A DNA stretch of 64,000 nucleotides, from positions 2,790,001 to 2,854,000 of the forward strand of contig NZ_CP059987.1 of assembly GCF_014483895.1 (NCBI RefSeq), given 5' to 3'. The notes under the pieces were generated by a model. The model searched no databases, was not told the origin of the DNA, and saw only the letters and a list, made by a program, of their open reading frames with translations. The translations under genes were made by a program, and so were the position numbers. The DNA comes from Protaetiibacter sp. SSC-01. GTDB taxonomy: Bacteria; Actinomycetota; Actinomycetes; Actinomycetales; Microbacteriaceae. Positions within the stretch are counted from its first letter, which is position 1. Each line of letters opens with the position of its first letter. Positions 43,436 through 52,336 of the stretch are shown piece by piece.

Positions 43436-44455
43436 TTGAGCCCCGAGCTGGCGGCGGGCCTCGTCGATCACGCCGAGGATATCGAGGGTCGCGTCGAGCG
43501 GATGCTCGGGGGCCTCGAGCAAGCCGTCGGCGACGTGCCGCGCCACGGCTGTCGCCTGGTAGCACAGCCCGTCGCGCCACCGCATCCCGGTCTCGTCCTC
43601 CCAGTAGGCGTTGCCGCCGTCGAGCCGGCCGAGGCGGAAGCCGCCGGGCGCGACGAACGGCTCGACCTCGAGCTTCAACCCGTTGGAGCCGGCGACGATC
43701 GCCGTGATCGGCAGGTCGACGGTCATGGCGGTGTGCGAGCTCGCCGAGACCTCGTCACCCCAGCCGAGCACGACGCGTGCGTCGGCGTCGACTCCCGTGG
43801 GCGCGAGCTCGCCCGTCGCCGACACCGAGTCGGGGCGGCCGAGCACGAAGTGCGTCCACCAGAGCGTGTAGACGCCGAGGTCGAGCAGGCTGCCGCCGCC
43901 GAGAGCGGGGTCGAAGGCGCGGCTGTGCGGGTCGTACTCGAAGCGGCCCGCGAAGGTCGCGGCGGCGCCCGTCACCTCGCCGAGCTCGCCGTCGTCGAGG
44001 AGGCGCCGGATGATCGTCGTCTGCGGCAGGAAGCGCGACCACATCGCCTCCATCGCGAAGACGCCCGCCATCCGCGCGGCCACGACGATCTCCGCCGCAT
44101 CCGCTGCCGAGACGCCCATGGGCTTCTCGACGAGCACGTGCTTGCCGGCGTCGATCGCGAGCAGGGCGAGCCGCCGGTGCTCGGTGTGCGGCGCGGCGAT
44201 GTAGACGACGTCGACCTCGGGGTCGGCCACGAGCTGCTCGTACGAGCCGAAGGAGCGCGGGATGCCGTGCGTGCTCGCGAAGGCCGCCGCCTTCTCGGGT
44301 GAGCGCGACGCGACCGCGACGACGCGCTGATCCGTGAACGAGTGCACGGATGCGACCCAGTCGTTCGCGATGGCGCCGGGCGCGAGCACGCCCCAGCGCA
44401 GGACGGGACCGCCGCGCAGCGGGGCGTGCGTGGGCTCGGGGAACACGAAGCTCAT
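43421..44455 (-). CDS. Gfo/Idh/MocA-family oxidoreductase
   Basis: The 344-residue protein has an N-terminal Rossmann domain (LRWGVLAPGAIANDWVASVH), the conserved EKP motif in KHVLVEKPMGVSAADAAEIV (the catalytic Lys), and a C-terminal alpha/beta dimerisation domain containing GGGSLLDLGVYTLWW. It is an NAD(P)-dependent dehydrogenase of sugars or polyols, with unknown substrate. Its last residues Pro-Leu-Val-Glu and the TAG stop are encoded by the family A end CCGCTGGTTGAGTAG. Confidence 0.88.
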   Translation of the reverse strand: MSFVFPEPTHAPLRGGPVLRWGVLAPGAIANDWVASVHSFTDQRVVAVASRSPEKAAAFASTHGIPRSFGSYEQLVADPEVDVVYIAAPHTEHRRLALLAIDAGKHVLVEKPMGVSAADAAEIVVAARMAGVFAMEAMWSRFLPQTTIIRRLLDDGELGEVTGAAATFAGRFEYDPHSRAFDPALGGGSLLDLGVYTLWWTHFVLGRPDSVSATGELAPTGVDADARVVLGWGDEVSASSHTAMTVDLPITAIVAGSNGLKLEVEPFVAPGGFRLGRLDGGNAYWEDETGMRWRDGLCYQATAVARHVADGLLEAPEHPLDATLDILGVIDEARRQLGAQPLVE

Positions 44456-44560
44456 GTCCGCACGCTACCGTCAGCCTTCGCTGACCGGTCGCAAAGTAGC
44501 CTCAAACCGGCCCGATGAGGCCAGAAACCGACCACTCAGCGGGTGTGACGCGGGCCCGGG

Positions 44561-45787
44561 TCAGCCGCGGAGGTCGGCGAGCACCGCCTCGAGCTGGTCG
44601 ACCGCCCAGTCGAGCTCGTCCGCCTCCACCACGAGCGGCGGCGCGAGGCGGATCGTGGAGCCGTGCGTGTCCTTCGCGAGCACGCCGCGCTCGGCGAGCA
44701 GCTCGGCCACCCGGCGACCCGAGGCGAGCCCGGGGGCGATGTCGATCCCCGCCCACAGCCCCACCGAGCGCACCTCGACGACGCCGCGGCCGACGAGCGC
44801 GTCGAGCCGCGCCCGCAGCCCCGCGCCGAGCTCGCGCGCACGCCGCTGATAGTCGCCCGTCTCGAGCAGCCCCACGACCGCGAGGCCGACGGCCGCCGCG
44901 AGCGGGTTGCCGCCGAACGTCGAGCCGTGCTCGCCCGGCCGCAGTACGCCCAGCACGGATGCGTCGCCCACGACCGCGCTCACCGGAACGATGCCACCCC
45001 CGAGCGCCTTGCCGAGCAGGTACAGATCGGGGATGACGCCCTCGTTGTCGCACTGGAACGTCGCACCCGTGCGCCCGAGCCCCGACTGGATCTCGTCGGC
45101 GATGAACAGCACACCGGCATCCAGGGTGAGGCGGCGCACCTCGGCAAGGTAACCGTGGGGGGGCACGACGATGCCCGCCTCACCCTGGATGGGCTCGAGA
45201 AGCACGGCGACGGTGTCGTCGTCGATCGCGGCCGCGAGGGCCGCGGCGTCGCCGTAGGGCACCGACACGAAACCGGGGGTGTACGGACCGAAGTCGTCAC
45301 GCGCATCCGGGTCGTCCGAGAAGCTGATGATCGTGGTCGTGCGGCCGTGGAAGTTGCCGTTCGCGACGATGATCTTCGCGCGGTCGTGCTCGACGCCCTT
45401 CACGCGGTAGCCCCACGCGCGCGCGACCTTGATGGCCGACTCGACGGCCTCGGCGCCCGTGTTCATGGGCAGCACCATGTCCTTGCCGGCGAGCTTCGCG
45501 AGCCCCTCGAGGAACGGTCCGAGCCGGTCGTTGTGGAACGCGCGGCTCGTGAGCGTGAGGCGGTCGAGCTGCGCCTTCGCGACATCGACGAGCACCGGAT
45601 GCGCGTGCCCGAAGTTGAGTGCGGAGTACGCGGCGAGGCAGTCCAGGTAGCGCTTGCCGTCGACATCCGTCACCCACGCGCCGAACGCCTCCGACACGAC
45701 GATCGGCAGCGGGTGGTAGTTGTGCGCGCCGAACTCCTCCGCCTGCGCGAGGTAGCGCTGCGTCTCGGATGCGAGGTGCGCGGTCAT
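44561..45787 (-). CDS. rocD: Ornithine aminotransferase
   Basis: The 408-residue class III PLP transaminase has MNTGAEAVESAIKVARAWGY, NFHGRTTTIISFS, the PLP-Asp segment FIADEIQSGLGRTG, and the Schiff-base lysine in LGKALGGG, followed by HGSTFGGNPLA. These match ornithine--oxo-acid transaminase, which gives glutamate semialdehyde. The start overlaps the upstream hydrolase gene by 4 bp, so the two act together in arginine/ornithine use. The product would feed PutA's second active site, encoded at 48788-52216. Confidence 0.93.
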   Translation of the reverse strand: MTAHLASETQRYLAQAEEFGAHNYHPLPIVVSEAFGAWVTDVDGKRYLDCLAAYSALNFGHAHPVLVDVAKAQLDRLTLTSRAFHNDRLGPFLEGLAKLAGKDMVLPMNTGAEAVESAIKVARAWGYRVKGVEHDRAKIIVANGNFHGRTTTIISFSDDPDARDDFGPYTPGFVSVPYGDAAALAAAIDDDTVAVLLEPIQGEAGIVVPPHGYLAEVRRLTLDAGVLFIADEIQSGLGRTGATFQCDNEGVIPDLYLLGKALGGGIVPVSAVVGDASVLGVLRPGEHGSTFGGNPLAAAVGLAVVGLLETGDYQRRARELGAGLRARLDALVGRGVVEVRSVGLWAGIDIAPGLASGRRVAELLAERGVLAKDTHGSTIRLAPPLVVEADELDWAVDQLEAVLADLRG

Positions 45788-46632
45788 CGACGCAGCTCCA
45801 GGGTGCAGCACTTCACGCCGCCGCCGCCGAGCAGCAGCTCCGACAGGTCGACGCCGTGCGGCACGTAGCCGCGCTCGCGCAGCTGACGCTCGAAGTCGAG
45901 CGCGCGCGACGCGATCACGACGTTGCGTCCGTCGCTGAACGAGTTGAGGCCCAGCACGGATGCGTCCTCGTCGTTCACGTGGATCGCCTCGGGAAAGCGC
46001 TCCTCGAGCAGCGCACGGCTCTCGTCGTCGAACGCCTTCGGCAGGTAGGCGACGGAGTCCGGCCCTCCGTTCGAGTCGAGCACAGCGAAGGCGGTGTCGA
46101 GGTGGTAGAACGCGGGGTCGACGAGCTTGAGGGTGACGACCTCCCGGCCATAGATGCGTCGCAGCTCATCGTGGCTCGCGGCATCCGAGCGGAAGCCCGT
46201 GCCCGCGTAGATGGTGTCGCCGACGAGCAGGAAGTCGCCCTCGCCCTCGTTCGTGGAGACGGGCTCGCCCACCTCGAAGCCGTTCGCGGCGAACCACTCC
46301 ATGTAGGCGGGGCCCTCGGGGCCGCGCTCCGGGTACTGGAAGCGCGCACCGTAGGCGATGCCGTCGAGCACGAAGCCGCCGTTGGCCGCGTAGACCATGT
46401 CGGGCAGCCCCTCGACGGGGTCGATGAGATGCACCTCGTAGCCCAGCATGAGGTAGAGCTCGTAGAGCTTCTGCCACTGCTCGAGGGCCGTGCCGGTGTC
46501 GGTCGGCTCCTCGGGGTGCATCCAGGGGTTGATGCGGTAGCTGACGGTGAAGAACTCGGGTCGGCACATGAGCACGGTGCGCGTCGTCGCGCGGCGCTCG
46601 GTCACGTGGGGGGCCTGGTCGGTCAGGGTCAT
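45784..46632 (-). CDS. Guanidine-group-modifying hydrolase (arginine dihydrolase or dimethylargininase)
   Basis: The 282-residue protein has the beta/alpha-propeller family signs: an N-terminal INPWM motif, EQWQKLYELY, a YAANGGFV segment, FYHLDTAF with the catalytic His, and the C-terminal GGGVKCCTLELRR with the catalytic Cys. Annotation pipelines often call such proteins dimethylargininase (DdaH). However, INPWM, EQWQKLY and PDMVxxANxG also occur, as I recall, in the cyanobacterial arginine dihydrolases ArgZ/AgrE, which release ornithine. The rocD partner needs ornithine, which favours that role. ATG 46632 is chosen; ATG 46683 is an extended alternative. Divergent Lrp gene upstream. Confidence 0.8.
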   Translation of the reverse strand: MTLTDQAPHVTERRATTRTVLMCRPEFFTVSYRINPWMHPEEPTDTGTALEQWQKLYELYLMLGYEVHLIDPVEGLPDMVYAANGGFVLDGIAYGARFQYPERGPEGPAYMEWFAANGFEVGEPVSTNEGEGDFLLVGDTIYAGTGFRSDAASHDELRRIYGREVVTLKLVDPAFYHLDTAFAVLDSNGGPDSVAYLPKAFDDESRALLEERFPEAIHVNDEDASVLGLNSFSDGRNVVIASRALDFERQLRERGYVPHGVDLSELLLGGGGVKCCTLELRR

Positions 46633-46736
46633 GCCTGCCAGTGTCGCACGCAGGCATCCGGAGCCGTCGGGCGTCGCGTGCATGATTACTGCGCGCCGAT
46701 GGGGGGTCGCGCAAGGAATCGTCGTATGCTCGGCGC

Positions 46737-47174
46737 GTGGACAACATCGACTACGGCATCCTCGACATGCTCCGCCAGAACTCCCGCGCCGGCTACGGCG
46801 ACATCGGCGACCGCGTCGGCCTCTCCGCCTCCGCCGTGAAGCGGCGCGTCGACCGCCTCGTGGCCGACGGCGTCATCCGCGCCTTCACGATCCAGGTCGA
46901 CCCCGCCGTCGACGGCATGGCGACCGAGGCGTACGTCGAGCTGTTCTGCCGCGGCACGGTCGCCCCCGAGGAGCTGCGCCGCATCCTGTCGCAGGTGCCC
47001 GAGGTGGTCGACGCCGCGACCGTCACGGGCTCCGCGGATGCCGTCGTGCACATCCGCTCGCGCGACATCCCCTCGCTCGAGGACGCGCTCGAGCGCGTGC
47101 GCATCGCGCCGAGCGTCGACCACACCCGCAGCGCGATCGTGCTGAGCCGCCTCATCCACCGCAGCTACGACTGA
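46737..47174 (+). CDS. Lrp/AsnC-family regulator
   Basis: The 145-residue protein has an N-terminal HTH (NIDYGILDMLRQNSRAGYGD, then GLSASAVKRRVDRLVADGVI) and a C-terminal RAM ligand domain. The GTG start is divergent from the hydrolase-rocD operon with 104 bp between, so it probably senses an amino acid such as arginine and controls that operon. The stop overlaps the GntR gene start (TGATG). Confidence 0.9.
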   Translation: MDNIDYGILDMLRQNSRAGYGDIGDRVGLSASAVKRRVDRLVADGVIRAFTIQVDPAVDGMATEAYVELFCRGTVAPEELRRILSQVPEVVDAATVTGSADAVVHIRSRDIPSLEDALERVRIAPSVDHTRSAIVLSRLIHRSYD

Positions 47175-47512
47175 TGAGCGCGGCGCCCTACGAGCAGTTG
47201 CGCGACCGCCTGCTCGCCGAGATGCGCGACGGCACGCGCCCCGCCGGTTCACGCCTGCCGACCGTGCGCGGCCTCGCCGACGAGCTCGGGCTCGCGCCGG
47301 GAACGGTCGCGCGGGCCTACAAGGAGCTCGAGGCGTCGGGCGCGATCGAGGCCCGCGGCCGTGCGGGCACCTTCGTCGCGTGGTCGGCGGATGCGGCGGA
47401 GCGTCGCGTCGAGGAGCTCGCCGCCCAGCTCGCCGCCGCCGCCCGTTCGGGCGCCGTGCCCGCGGACCGGGTGCGGGCGCTCGTGGATGCGGCGCTCGCC
47501 GCGCGCGACTGA
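47174..47512 (+). CDS. GntR-family regulator, YtrA-like short form
   Basis: The 112-residue protein has a winged HTH (PYEQLRDRLLAEMRDG, SRLPTVRGLADELGLAPGTV, ARAYKELEASGAIEARGRAGTF) and a short helical tail rather than a full ligand domain. It is coupled to the lrp gene by a 1-bp overlap. Targets are unknown; no ABC transporter gene follows, although YtrA-type regulators often control one. Confidence 0.88.
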   Translation: MSAAPYEQLRDRLLAEMRDGTRPAGSRLPTVRGLADELGLAPGTVARAYKELEASGAIEARGRAGTFVAWSADAAERRVEELAAQLAAAARSGAVPADRVRALVDAALAARD

Positions 47513-47533
47513 CCGCACCCCTCGGCCGCCGGT

Positions 47534-47755
47534 CGGTTGAGCAGCGCCGCCAGTCCGTAGGTTGAGTAGCGCCGGCTTTCCGTTGGTCGAGTAGCGCCGC
47601 GCCGCGCATCGCGCGGCACGACGCGTATCGAAACCCCCGCACCCGCGCATCAACAGCGGGCCATGGATGCGCTGCATCCGCACGTCACCCTTCCCTCCGG
47701 TTTCGATACGCCGTGCGTCGCGCCTGCGGCGCGGCGCGCGGCACTCAACCAGCGG
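47534..47755. repeat. Gap with two partial and two complete family A repeats
   Basis: Partial units CGGTTGAGCAGCGCC and AGGTTGAGTAGCGCC come first. A full copy follows at 47580-47635 (CCGTTGGTCGAGTAGC to GTATCGAAACC) and a reverse copy at 47699-47755 that is identical over 57 bp to the one at 43282-43338. The rest of the 266-bp gap shows nothing else. Confidence 0.83.
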
Positions 47756-47778
47756 TGAACGCGCACCGCCGCACGTAC

Positions 47779-48609
47779 TCAGTGCCCCGACACGTTCGAG
47801 TCGACCCCCGCATCCGGGCCCTGCGAGAGGGTCGCGAGCGCGTCCATGTCGGCGGCGGTGAGCTCGAAGTCGAAGACGGCGAGGTTGTCGCGCATGCGCT
47901 CGGGCGACGCCGACTTGGGGATGACGACGAGCCCCTGCTGCACGTGCCAGCGCACGACGACCTGCCCGGGGGTGCGCCCGATCCGCTCGGCGATCTCGGC
48001 GACGACGGGCTCACGCAGCACGCCCGCGCCCTGCCCGCCGAGGGGGCTCCACGACTCGGTGACGATGCCGTGCTCGGCGCCGTACGCGCGCTGAGCGGGC
48101 CGCGTGATGTGCGGGTTGAGCTGGATCTGGTTCACGGCGGGCACGACGTCCGTCTCGGCGAGCAGGGTGTCGAGGTGCTCGGTGCGGAAGTTGGAGACGC
48201 CGATCGCGCGCGCCCGCCCGTCGGCGTGCAGCTTCTCGAAGGTGCGCCAGGTGTCGACGAAGAGACCACGCTGCGGCAGCGGCCAATGCATGAGCAGCAG
48301 GTCGACGTAGTCGAAGCCCATGCGGTCGAGCGCCGCCTCGAGCCCGCCGATCGCCTTGTCGTCGCCCTGGAACTCGCCGTCGAGCTTCGTCGTCACGAAG
48401 AACTGCTCGCGCGGGATGCCCGTGCGGCGGATGCCCTCGCCCACGCCCGCCTCGTTGCCGTAGCGGGTGGCGGTGTCGATGTGGCGGTAGCCGAGGGATG
48501 CGGCGGCCTCGACCGCGTCGGCGACCTCGGCGTCGTCGAGCGGCCACGTGCCGAGCCCGAGCTGCGGGATGCCGGCGCCGGTGTTGAGGGTGATGGTGGG
48601 GACGGTCAT
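47779..48609 (-). CDS. Aldo/keto reductase, 2,5-diketo-gluconate reductase-like
   Basis: The 276-residue enzyme has GYRHIDTATRYGNEAGVGEGI (catalytic Asp and Tyr), the LLLMHWPLPQ segment with His, VNQIQLNPHI, and the nucleotide-binding VVIPKSASPERMRDNLAVFDF. This is the DkgA/prostaglandin-F-synthase-like group. ATG 48609 is chosen; the upstream frame is repeat-derived. Family A repeats flank both sides of the gene. Confidence 0.9.
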   Translation of the reverse strand: MTVPTITLNTGAGIPQLGLGTWPLDDAEVADAVEAAASLGYRHIDTATRYGNEAGVGEGIRRTGIPREQFFVTTKLDGEFQGDDKAIGGLEAALDRMGFDYVDLLLMHWPLPQRGLFVDTWRTFEKLHADGRARAIGVSNFRTEHLDTLLAETDVVPAVNQIQLNPHITRPAQRAYGAEHGIVTESWSPLGGQGAGVLREPVVAEIAERIGRTPGQVVVRWHVQQGLVVIPKSASPERMRDNLAVFDFELTAADMDALATLSQGPDAGVDSNVSGH

Positions 48610-48631
48610 GCCCACCAAGTTACGCGGGGCC

Positions 48632-48780
48632 GGTTTCGACACGCCTGCTGCGCGGGCTACTCAACCGGCGAGTCACCCGCGGGTCGAGCAGCGCAACCGG
48701 CGAGTCACCCGCTGGTCGAGTAGCGCAACCGGCGAGTCACCCGCTGGTTGAGTAGCGATGGAGGCGCGTGTCGAAACCAG
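48632..48780. repeat. Family A array with 32-bp period between putA and the aldo/keto reductase
   Basis: A reverse copy (GGTTTCGACACG to TACTCAACCGGCG) is followed by three units anchored at 48671, 48703 and 48735, each with CCGCTGGTCGAGTAGCG or a near match, and closed by GTGTCGAAACCAG. The period is 32 bp. The array ends 7 bp before the putA stop. Confidence 0.87.
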
Positions 48781-48787
48781 CCCCCGC

Positions 48788-51700
48788 CTACACCGGCAGC
48801 GCGATCATCGCCCGGTCGGGCGTGCCGAACCGGTGCGCCGTGATCGACACCGACTGCTCGCGCAGGAACGGCAGCAGCTCGATGCGCCCCGCGGCCGTGA
48901 CGGGCGCCGCGTACACGGTCACCTCGGGCATCGCCGCGAGCTGCGCGGCGAGCGCCCGCGCATCCCCTCCCACGAGGCGGATGCGCTCGGGCACCTCCCG
49001 CGCGACGCGCCCCGCGAAGGCGTCGTCGTGCTCGACGACCGCGGTCCAGCCGAGCTCCCCGAACGCGCGGCCCATGCGCAACGGTGTCGCCGAGCTGATG
49101 GCGAGCGGAGCACGGGCGAGCGCCGCGGCCGCGAGCACGCGCACGAGGTCGGCGAGCGATCCGCCCTCCGCGAGCCGCACCGTGACGGGCGTCGGCCGGT
49201 ACCGGAACACGTTGCGCTCGACCCCGAGCTGCGACACGTCGCGCGACTCGGCGAACTCCGCGGCCCACGCCGCCGCATCCGAGAACGCGCCACGGCGCAC
49301 GGCGTCGAAGCCCGCGTAGTCGAGCGCCGGCTGGAACGCCTCGACGAGCCCCCGCACACGCGGGGAGAGCCCGTCGAGCCGCAGGTCGCCCGCGGGGGCC
49401 GCGGGCACCGGATGCCAGTCCCCCAGCACGAGCAGCGAGTTCGGCCCGCCCGCCTTGGCGCCCGGCCCCACCGACGACCGCTTCCATCCGCCGAACGGTT
49501 GCCGCCGCACGATCGCGCCCGTGATGGGCCGGTTGACGTAGAGGTTGCCGGCCTGCACGCGGTCGAGCCAGACGGCCACCTCGTCGGCGTCGAGCGAGTG
49601 GATACCGGCCGTGAGCCCGTAGGCGACGCCGTTCTGCAGCGCGAGCGCCTCGTCGAGGTCGGCGGCGCGCATGAGGCCGAGCACGGGCCCGAAGTACTCG
49701 GTGCGGTGGAACTCGGATCCCGCGACGACCCCGTCGCGCACGCCCGGCGCCCACAGGCGGCCCGTCTCGTCGAGCTGCCGCGGCGCGACGAGCCACGACT
49801 CGCCCTCGTCGAGACGCGTGAGGCCGCGCGCGAGCTTGCCGCCCGCCGGTTCGATGAGCGGCCCGACGACCGTGCCCGCGTCCTGCGGCCACCCGACCGC
49901 GAGGCTCGTGACGGCATCCGCGAGCTGGCGGCGGAAACGGTCCGAGTCGGCGACCGCGCCGACGAGGATCGCGAGCGACGCCGCCGAGCACTTCTGGCCG
50001 GCGTTGCCGAAGGCGCTCGCGACGATGTCCTTGACGGCGAGGTCGAGGTCGGCCGAGGGGGTGACGACGATCGCGTTCTTGCCGCTCGTCTCGGCGAGCA
50101 GCGGGAGGTCGGGGCGCCACGAGCGGAACAGCGCGGCCGTCTCGAACGAGCCCGTGAGCACGACGCGCTCGATCTCGGGCGCGGTCACGAGCCGCTGCCC
50201 GAGCTCGCCCTCGTCGACGTCGACGAGCCGCACGAGTTCGCGGGGCACGCCGGCCTCCCACAGCGCCTCGGCGAGCACGGCACCGCAGCGTCGGGCCTGC
50301 GGTGCCGGTTTGAGGATGACGGCGCTGCCCGCCGCGAGCGCCGCGAGCACCCCGCCCGCGGGGATCGACACGGGGAAGTTCCACGGCGGCGCGACGAGCG
50401 TGAGGGTCGCGGGCGTGAACGTCGCGTCGCGCACCGCCCCCAGCTCCCGCGCGCGTTCGGCGTAGAAGAAGGCGAAGTCGACGGCCTCGCTCACCTCGGC
50501 GTCGGCCTCCGTGAGCGTCTTGCCCGTCTCGGCCGCCATCACCTCGATGAAACGCCCGCGGAACACCGAGAGCACCTCGCCGACGCGTTCGAGCAGCTCG
50601 GCGCGCACGGGGGCCGCGACGCCCGCCCACGTGCGCCCCGCATCCGCTTCCGCCCGCACGACGGCGTCGAGCCGCGCGGGGTCGTCGATGCGCGCCTCGG
50701 CGATCGTGTCGAGGCCGAGCCGGGTCGTGCGCGAGCGCTCGAGCACGCCCTCGGCCCACATCCGGTTGGCGACGAGCGCGGGGTCGGTGTCGGGCTCGTT
50801 GCGGAACGCCTGCGGTGCGCGCGGCAGCGGCGGGCTCAGCCGGTTCTGGGTGCGGTTGGCGGGCGGCACCTCGTCGTCGAGCTCGGCGAGGGATGCGGCG
50901 AAGCGCTCCGCCTCGCGCCGGAACACCTTCGGGTCGTCGAGGTCGAAGAGCCCCGAGATGAAGTTCTCGCCGCTCGCGTTCTCCTCCAGCCGCCGGACGA
51001 GGTAGCTGATGGCGGCGTCGAACTCCTCGGGGTGCACGACGGGCGTGTAGAGGAGCAGCCTCCGGGTGTCGGCGCGCACGGCGCGCGCCTGGGCGGGCGC
51101 CATGCCGAGCAGCATCTCGATGTCGATCTGGTGGTCGATCTCGCGGTAGCTCGCGAGCAGCCACGCGAAGGCGAGGTCGAAGAGGTTGTGGCCCGCGACC
51201 CCGACCCGCACGGCGGCGGTCGCCTCGGGCGTGAGCGCAGCCACGAGCATCCGCTTGTAGTTGGTGTCGGTCTGCTTCTTGGTGGGCCAGGTCGCGAGCG
51301 GCCAGCCGTGCATGGTCGCGTCGACGCGCTCCATCGCGAGGTTGGCGCCCTTCACGATGCGCACCTTGATGCCCGCGCCCCCGGCGGCGACCCGACGCTG
51401 TGCCCATTCGGTGAGGTGCTGAAGGGCGGCGACCGAGTCGGGCAGGTACGCCTGCAGCACGATGCCCGCCTCGAGGCCGTGCAGCTCGGGCTCCTCGAGC
51501 AGGCGCGTGAACACCGCGATCGTGAGGCCGAGGTCGCGGTACTCCTCCATGTCGAGGTTGATGAACTTGCGCGGCCGCGCGCGCGACGTCGCCGCGTCGA
51601 GGTAGAGCGGACGCAGCAGCTCGACGACGCGCTCGACGGTCTCGTCGAAGCCCCACAGGTTGAGCTGCGCCGCGACGGCCGACACCTTGACCGACACGTA

Positions 51701-52216
51701 GTCGACGTCGTCGCGCGCGAGCAGCTCGCGCGTGCCCTGCAGGCGGCGGGCGGCCTCCCGGTCGCCGAGCACGGCCTCGCCGAGCAGGTTGACGTTGAGC
51801 CGCGCGCCCGTCGACCGCAGCTCGGCGAGCGACTTGTCGAGGCTCTTGGGCGTCGCGTCGATGACGAGGTGGCTCACCATGTAGCGCAGGGCGCGGCGGG
51901 CGATGGGGATGACGATGCGCGGCGCGAGCAGCGAGAACCCGCCGCCCAGCACGATGAGCGCGCGCAGGTACCAGGGCAGGAACCTCGGCACGCGCCGCGA
52001 GAGCCGCTCGAAGTTCTTCGCGGCGACGCGGGGGTCCTCGGGGCGCACGACGCGGTCGACGAAGCCGAGCGCGAAGTCGAGGCCGTCGGGGTCGCGCAGG
52101 AGGTCCGCGAGGCGCTCGGCCCCCGCATCCGGTTTCACATCGGATGCGGCCGCGAGCCAGCGGTGCACGAGCGCGACCGTCTCATCGAGGGTCGGCAGAT
52201 CGGGGGGAACCGCCAT
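48788..52216 (-). CDS. putA: Bifunctional proline dehydrogenase / glutamate-semialdehyde dehydrogenase
   Basis: The 1142-residue protein joins a PRODH barrel to an aldehyde dehydrogenase. The barrel shows KVSAVAAQLNLWGFDE, NLDMEEYRDLGLTIAVF, IKVRIVKGANLAMERVDA and GVAGHNLFDLAFAWLLA, about residues 60-420. The dehydrogenase shows PWNFPVSIPAGG, a VVLTGSFETA segment and the catalytic Cys743 in GNAGQKCSAAS. A C-terminal extension of about 150 residues follows. It oxidises proline to glutamate in two steps at the membrane face. No DNA-binding RHH domain is present. The start has no clear ribosome site. A 58-bp hairpin lies 27 bp upstream. Confidence 0.95.
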   Translation of the reverse strand: MAVPPDLPTLDETVALVHRWLAAASDVKPDAGAERLADLLRDPDGLDFALGFVDRVVRPEDPRVAAKNFERLSRRVPRFLPWYLRALIVLGGGFSLLAPRIVIPIARRALRYMVSHLVIDATPKSLDKSLAELRSTGARLNVNLLGEAVLGDREAARRLQGTRELLARDDVDYVSVKVSAVAAQLNLWGFDETVERVVELLRPLYLDAATSRARPRKFINLDMEEYRDLGLTIAVFTRLLEEPELHGLEAGIVLQAYLPDSVAALQHLTEWAQRRVAAGGAGIKVRIVKGANLAMERVDATMHGWPLATWPTKKQTDTNYKRMLVAALTPEATAAVRVGVAGHNLFDLAFAWLLASYREIDHQIDIEMLLGMAPAQARAVRADTRRLLLYTPVVHPEEFDAAISYLVRRLEENASGENFISGLFDLDDPKVFRREAERFAASLAELDDEVPPANRTQNRLSPPLPRAPQAFRNEPDTDPALVANRMWAEGVLERSRTTRLGLDTIAEARIDDPARLDAVVRAEADAGRTWAGVAAPVRAELLERVGEVLSVFRGRFIEVMAAETGKTLTEADAEVSEAVDFAFFYAERARELGAVRDATFTPATLTLVAPPWNFPVSIPAGGVLAALAAGSAVILKPAPQARRCGAVLAEALWEAGVPRELVRLVDVDEGELGQRLVTAPEIERVVLTGSFETAALFRSWRPDLPLLAETSGKNAIVVTPSADLDLAVKDIVASAFGNAGQKCSAASLAILVGAVADSDRFRRQLADAVTSLAVGWPQDAGTVVGPLIEPAGGKLARGLTRLDEGESWLVAPRQLDETGRLWAPGVRDGVVAGSEFHRTEYFGPVLGLMRAADLDEALALQNGVAYGLTAGIHSLDADEVAVWLDRVQAGNLYVNRPITGAIVRRQPFGGWKRSSVGPGAKAGGPNSLLVLGDWHPVPAAPAGDLRLDGLSPRVRGLVEAFQPALDYAGFDAVRRGAFSDAAAWAAEFAESRDVSQLGVERNVFRYRPTPVTVRLAEGGSLADLVRVLAAAALARAPLAISSATPLRMGRAFGELGWTAVVEHDDAFAGRVAREVPERIRLVGGDARALAAQLAAMPEVTVYAAPVTAAGRIELLPFLREQSVSITAHRFGTPDRAMIALPV

Positions 52217-52243
52217 GGTGGAGAGGGTAGACGACCGGCCTGT

Positions 52244-52301
52244 GTTCCCGTTCCGCGTGTTTGTTCCCGAAGGAACGGGTGCGAACACGCGGAACGGGAA
52301 C
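52244..52301. repeat. Family B hairpin, copy 1
   Basis: The 58-bp element has perfect 18-bp outer arms (GTTCCCGTTCCGCGTGTT with its complement at 52284-52301) and an inner TTCC-cgaa-GGAA stem. It lies between putA and the FMN reductase gene. A copy differing at one base lies at 57622-57679. Confidence 0.88.
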
Positions 52302-52336
52302 TTTTGTGGGCGGCTCCCGGTACGCGGATGCGGGGG

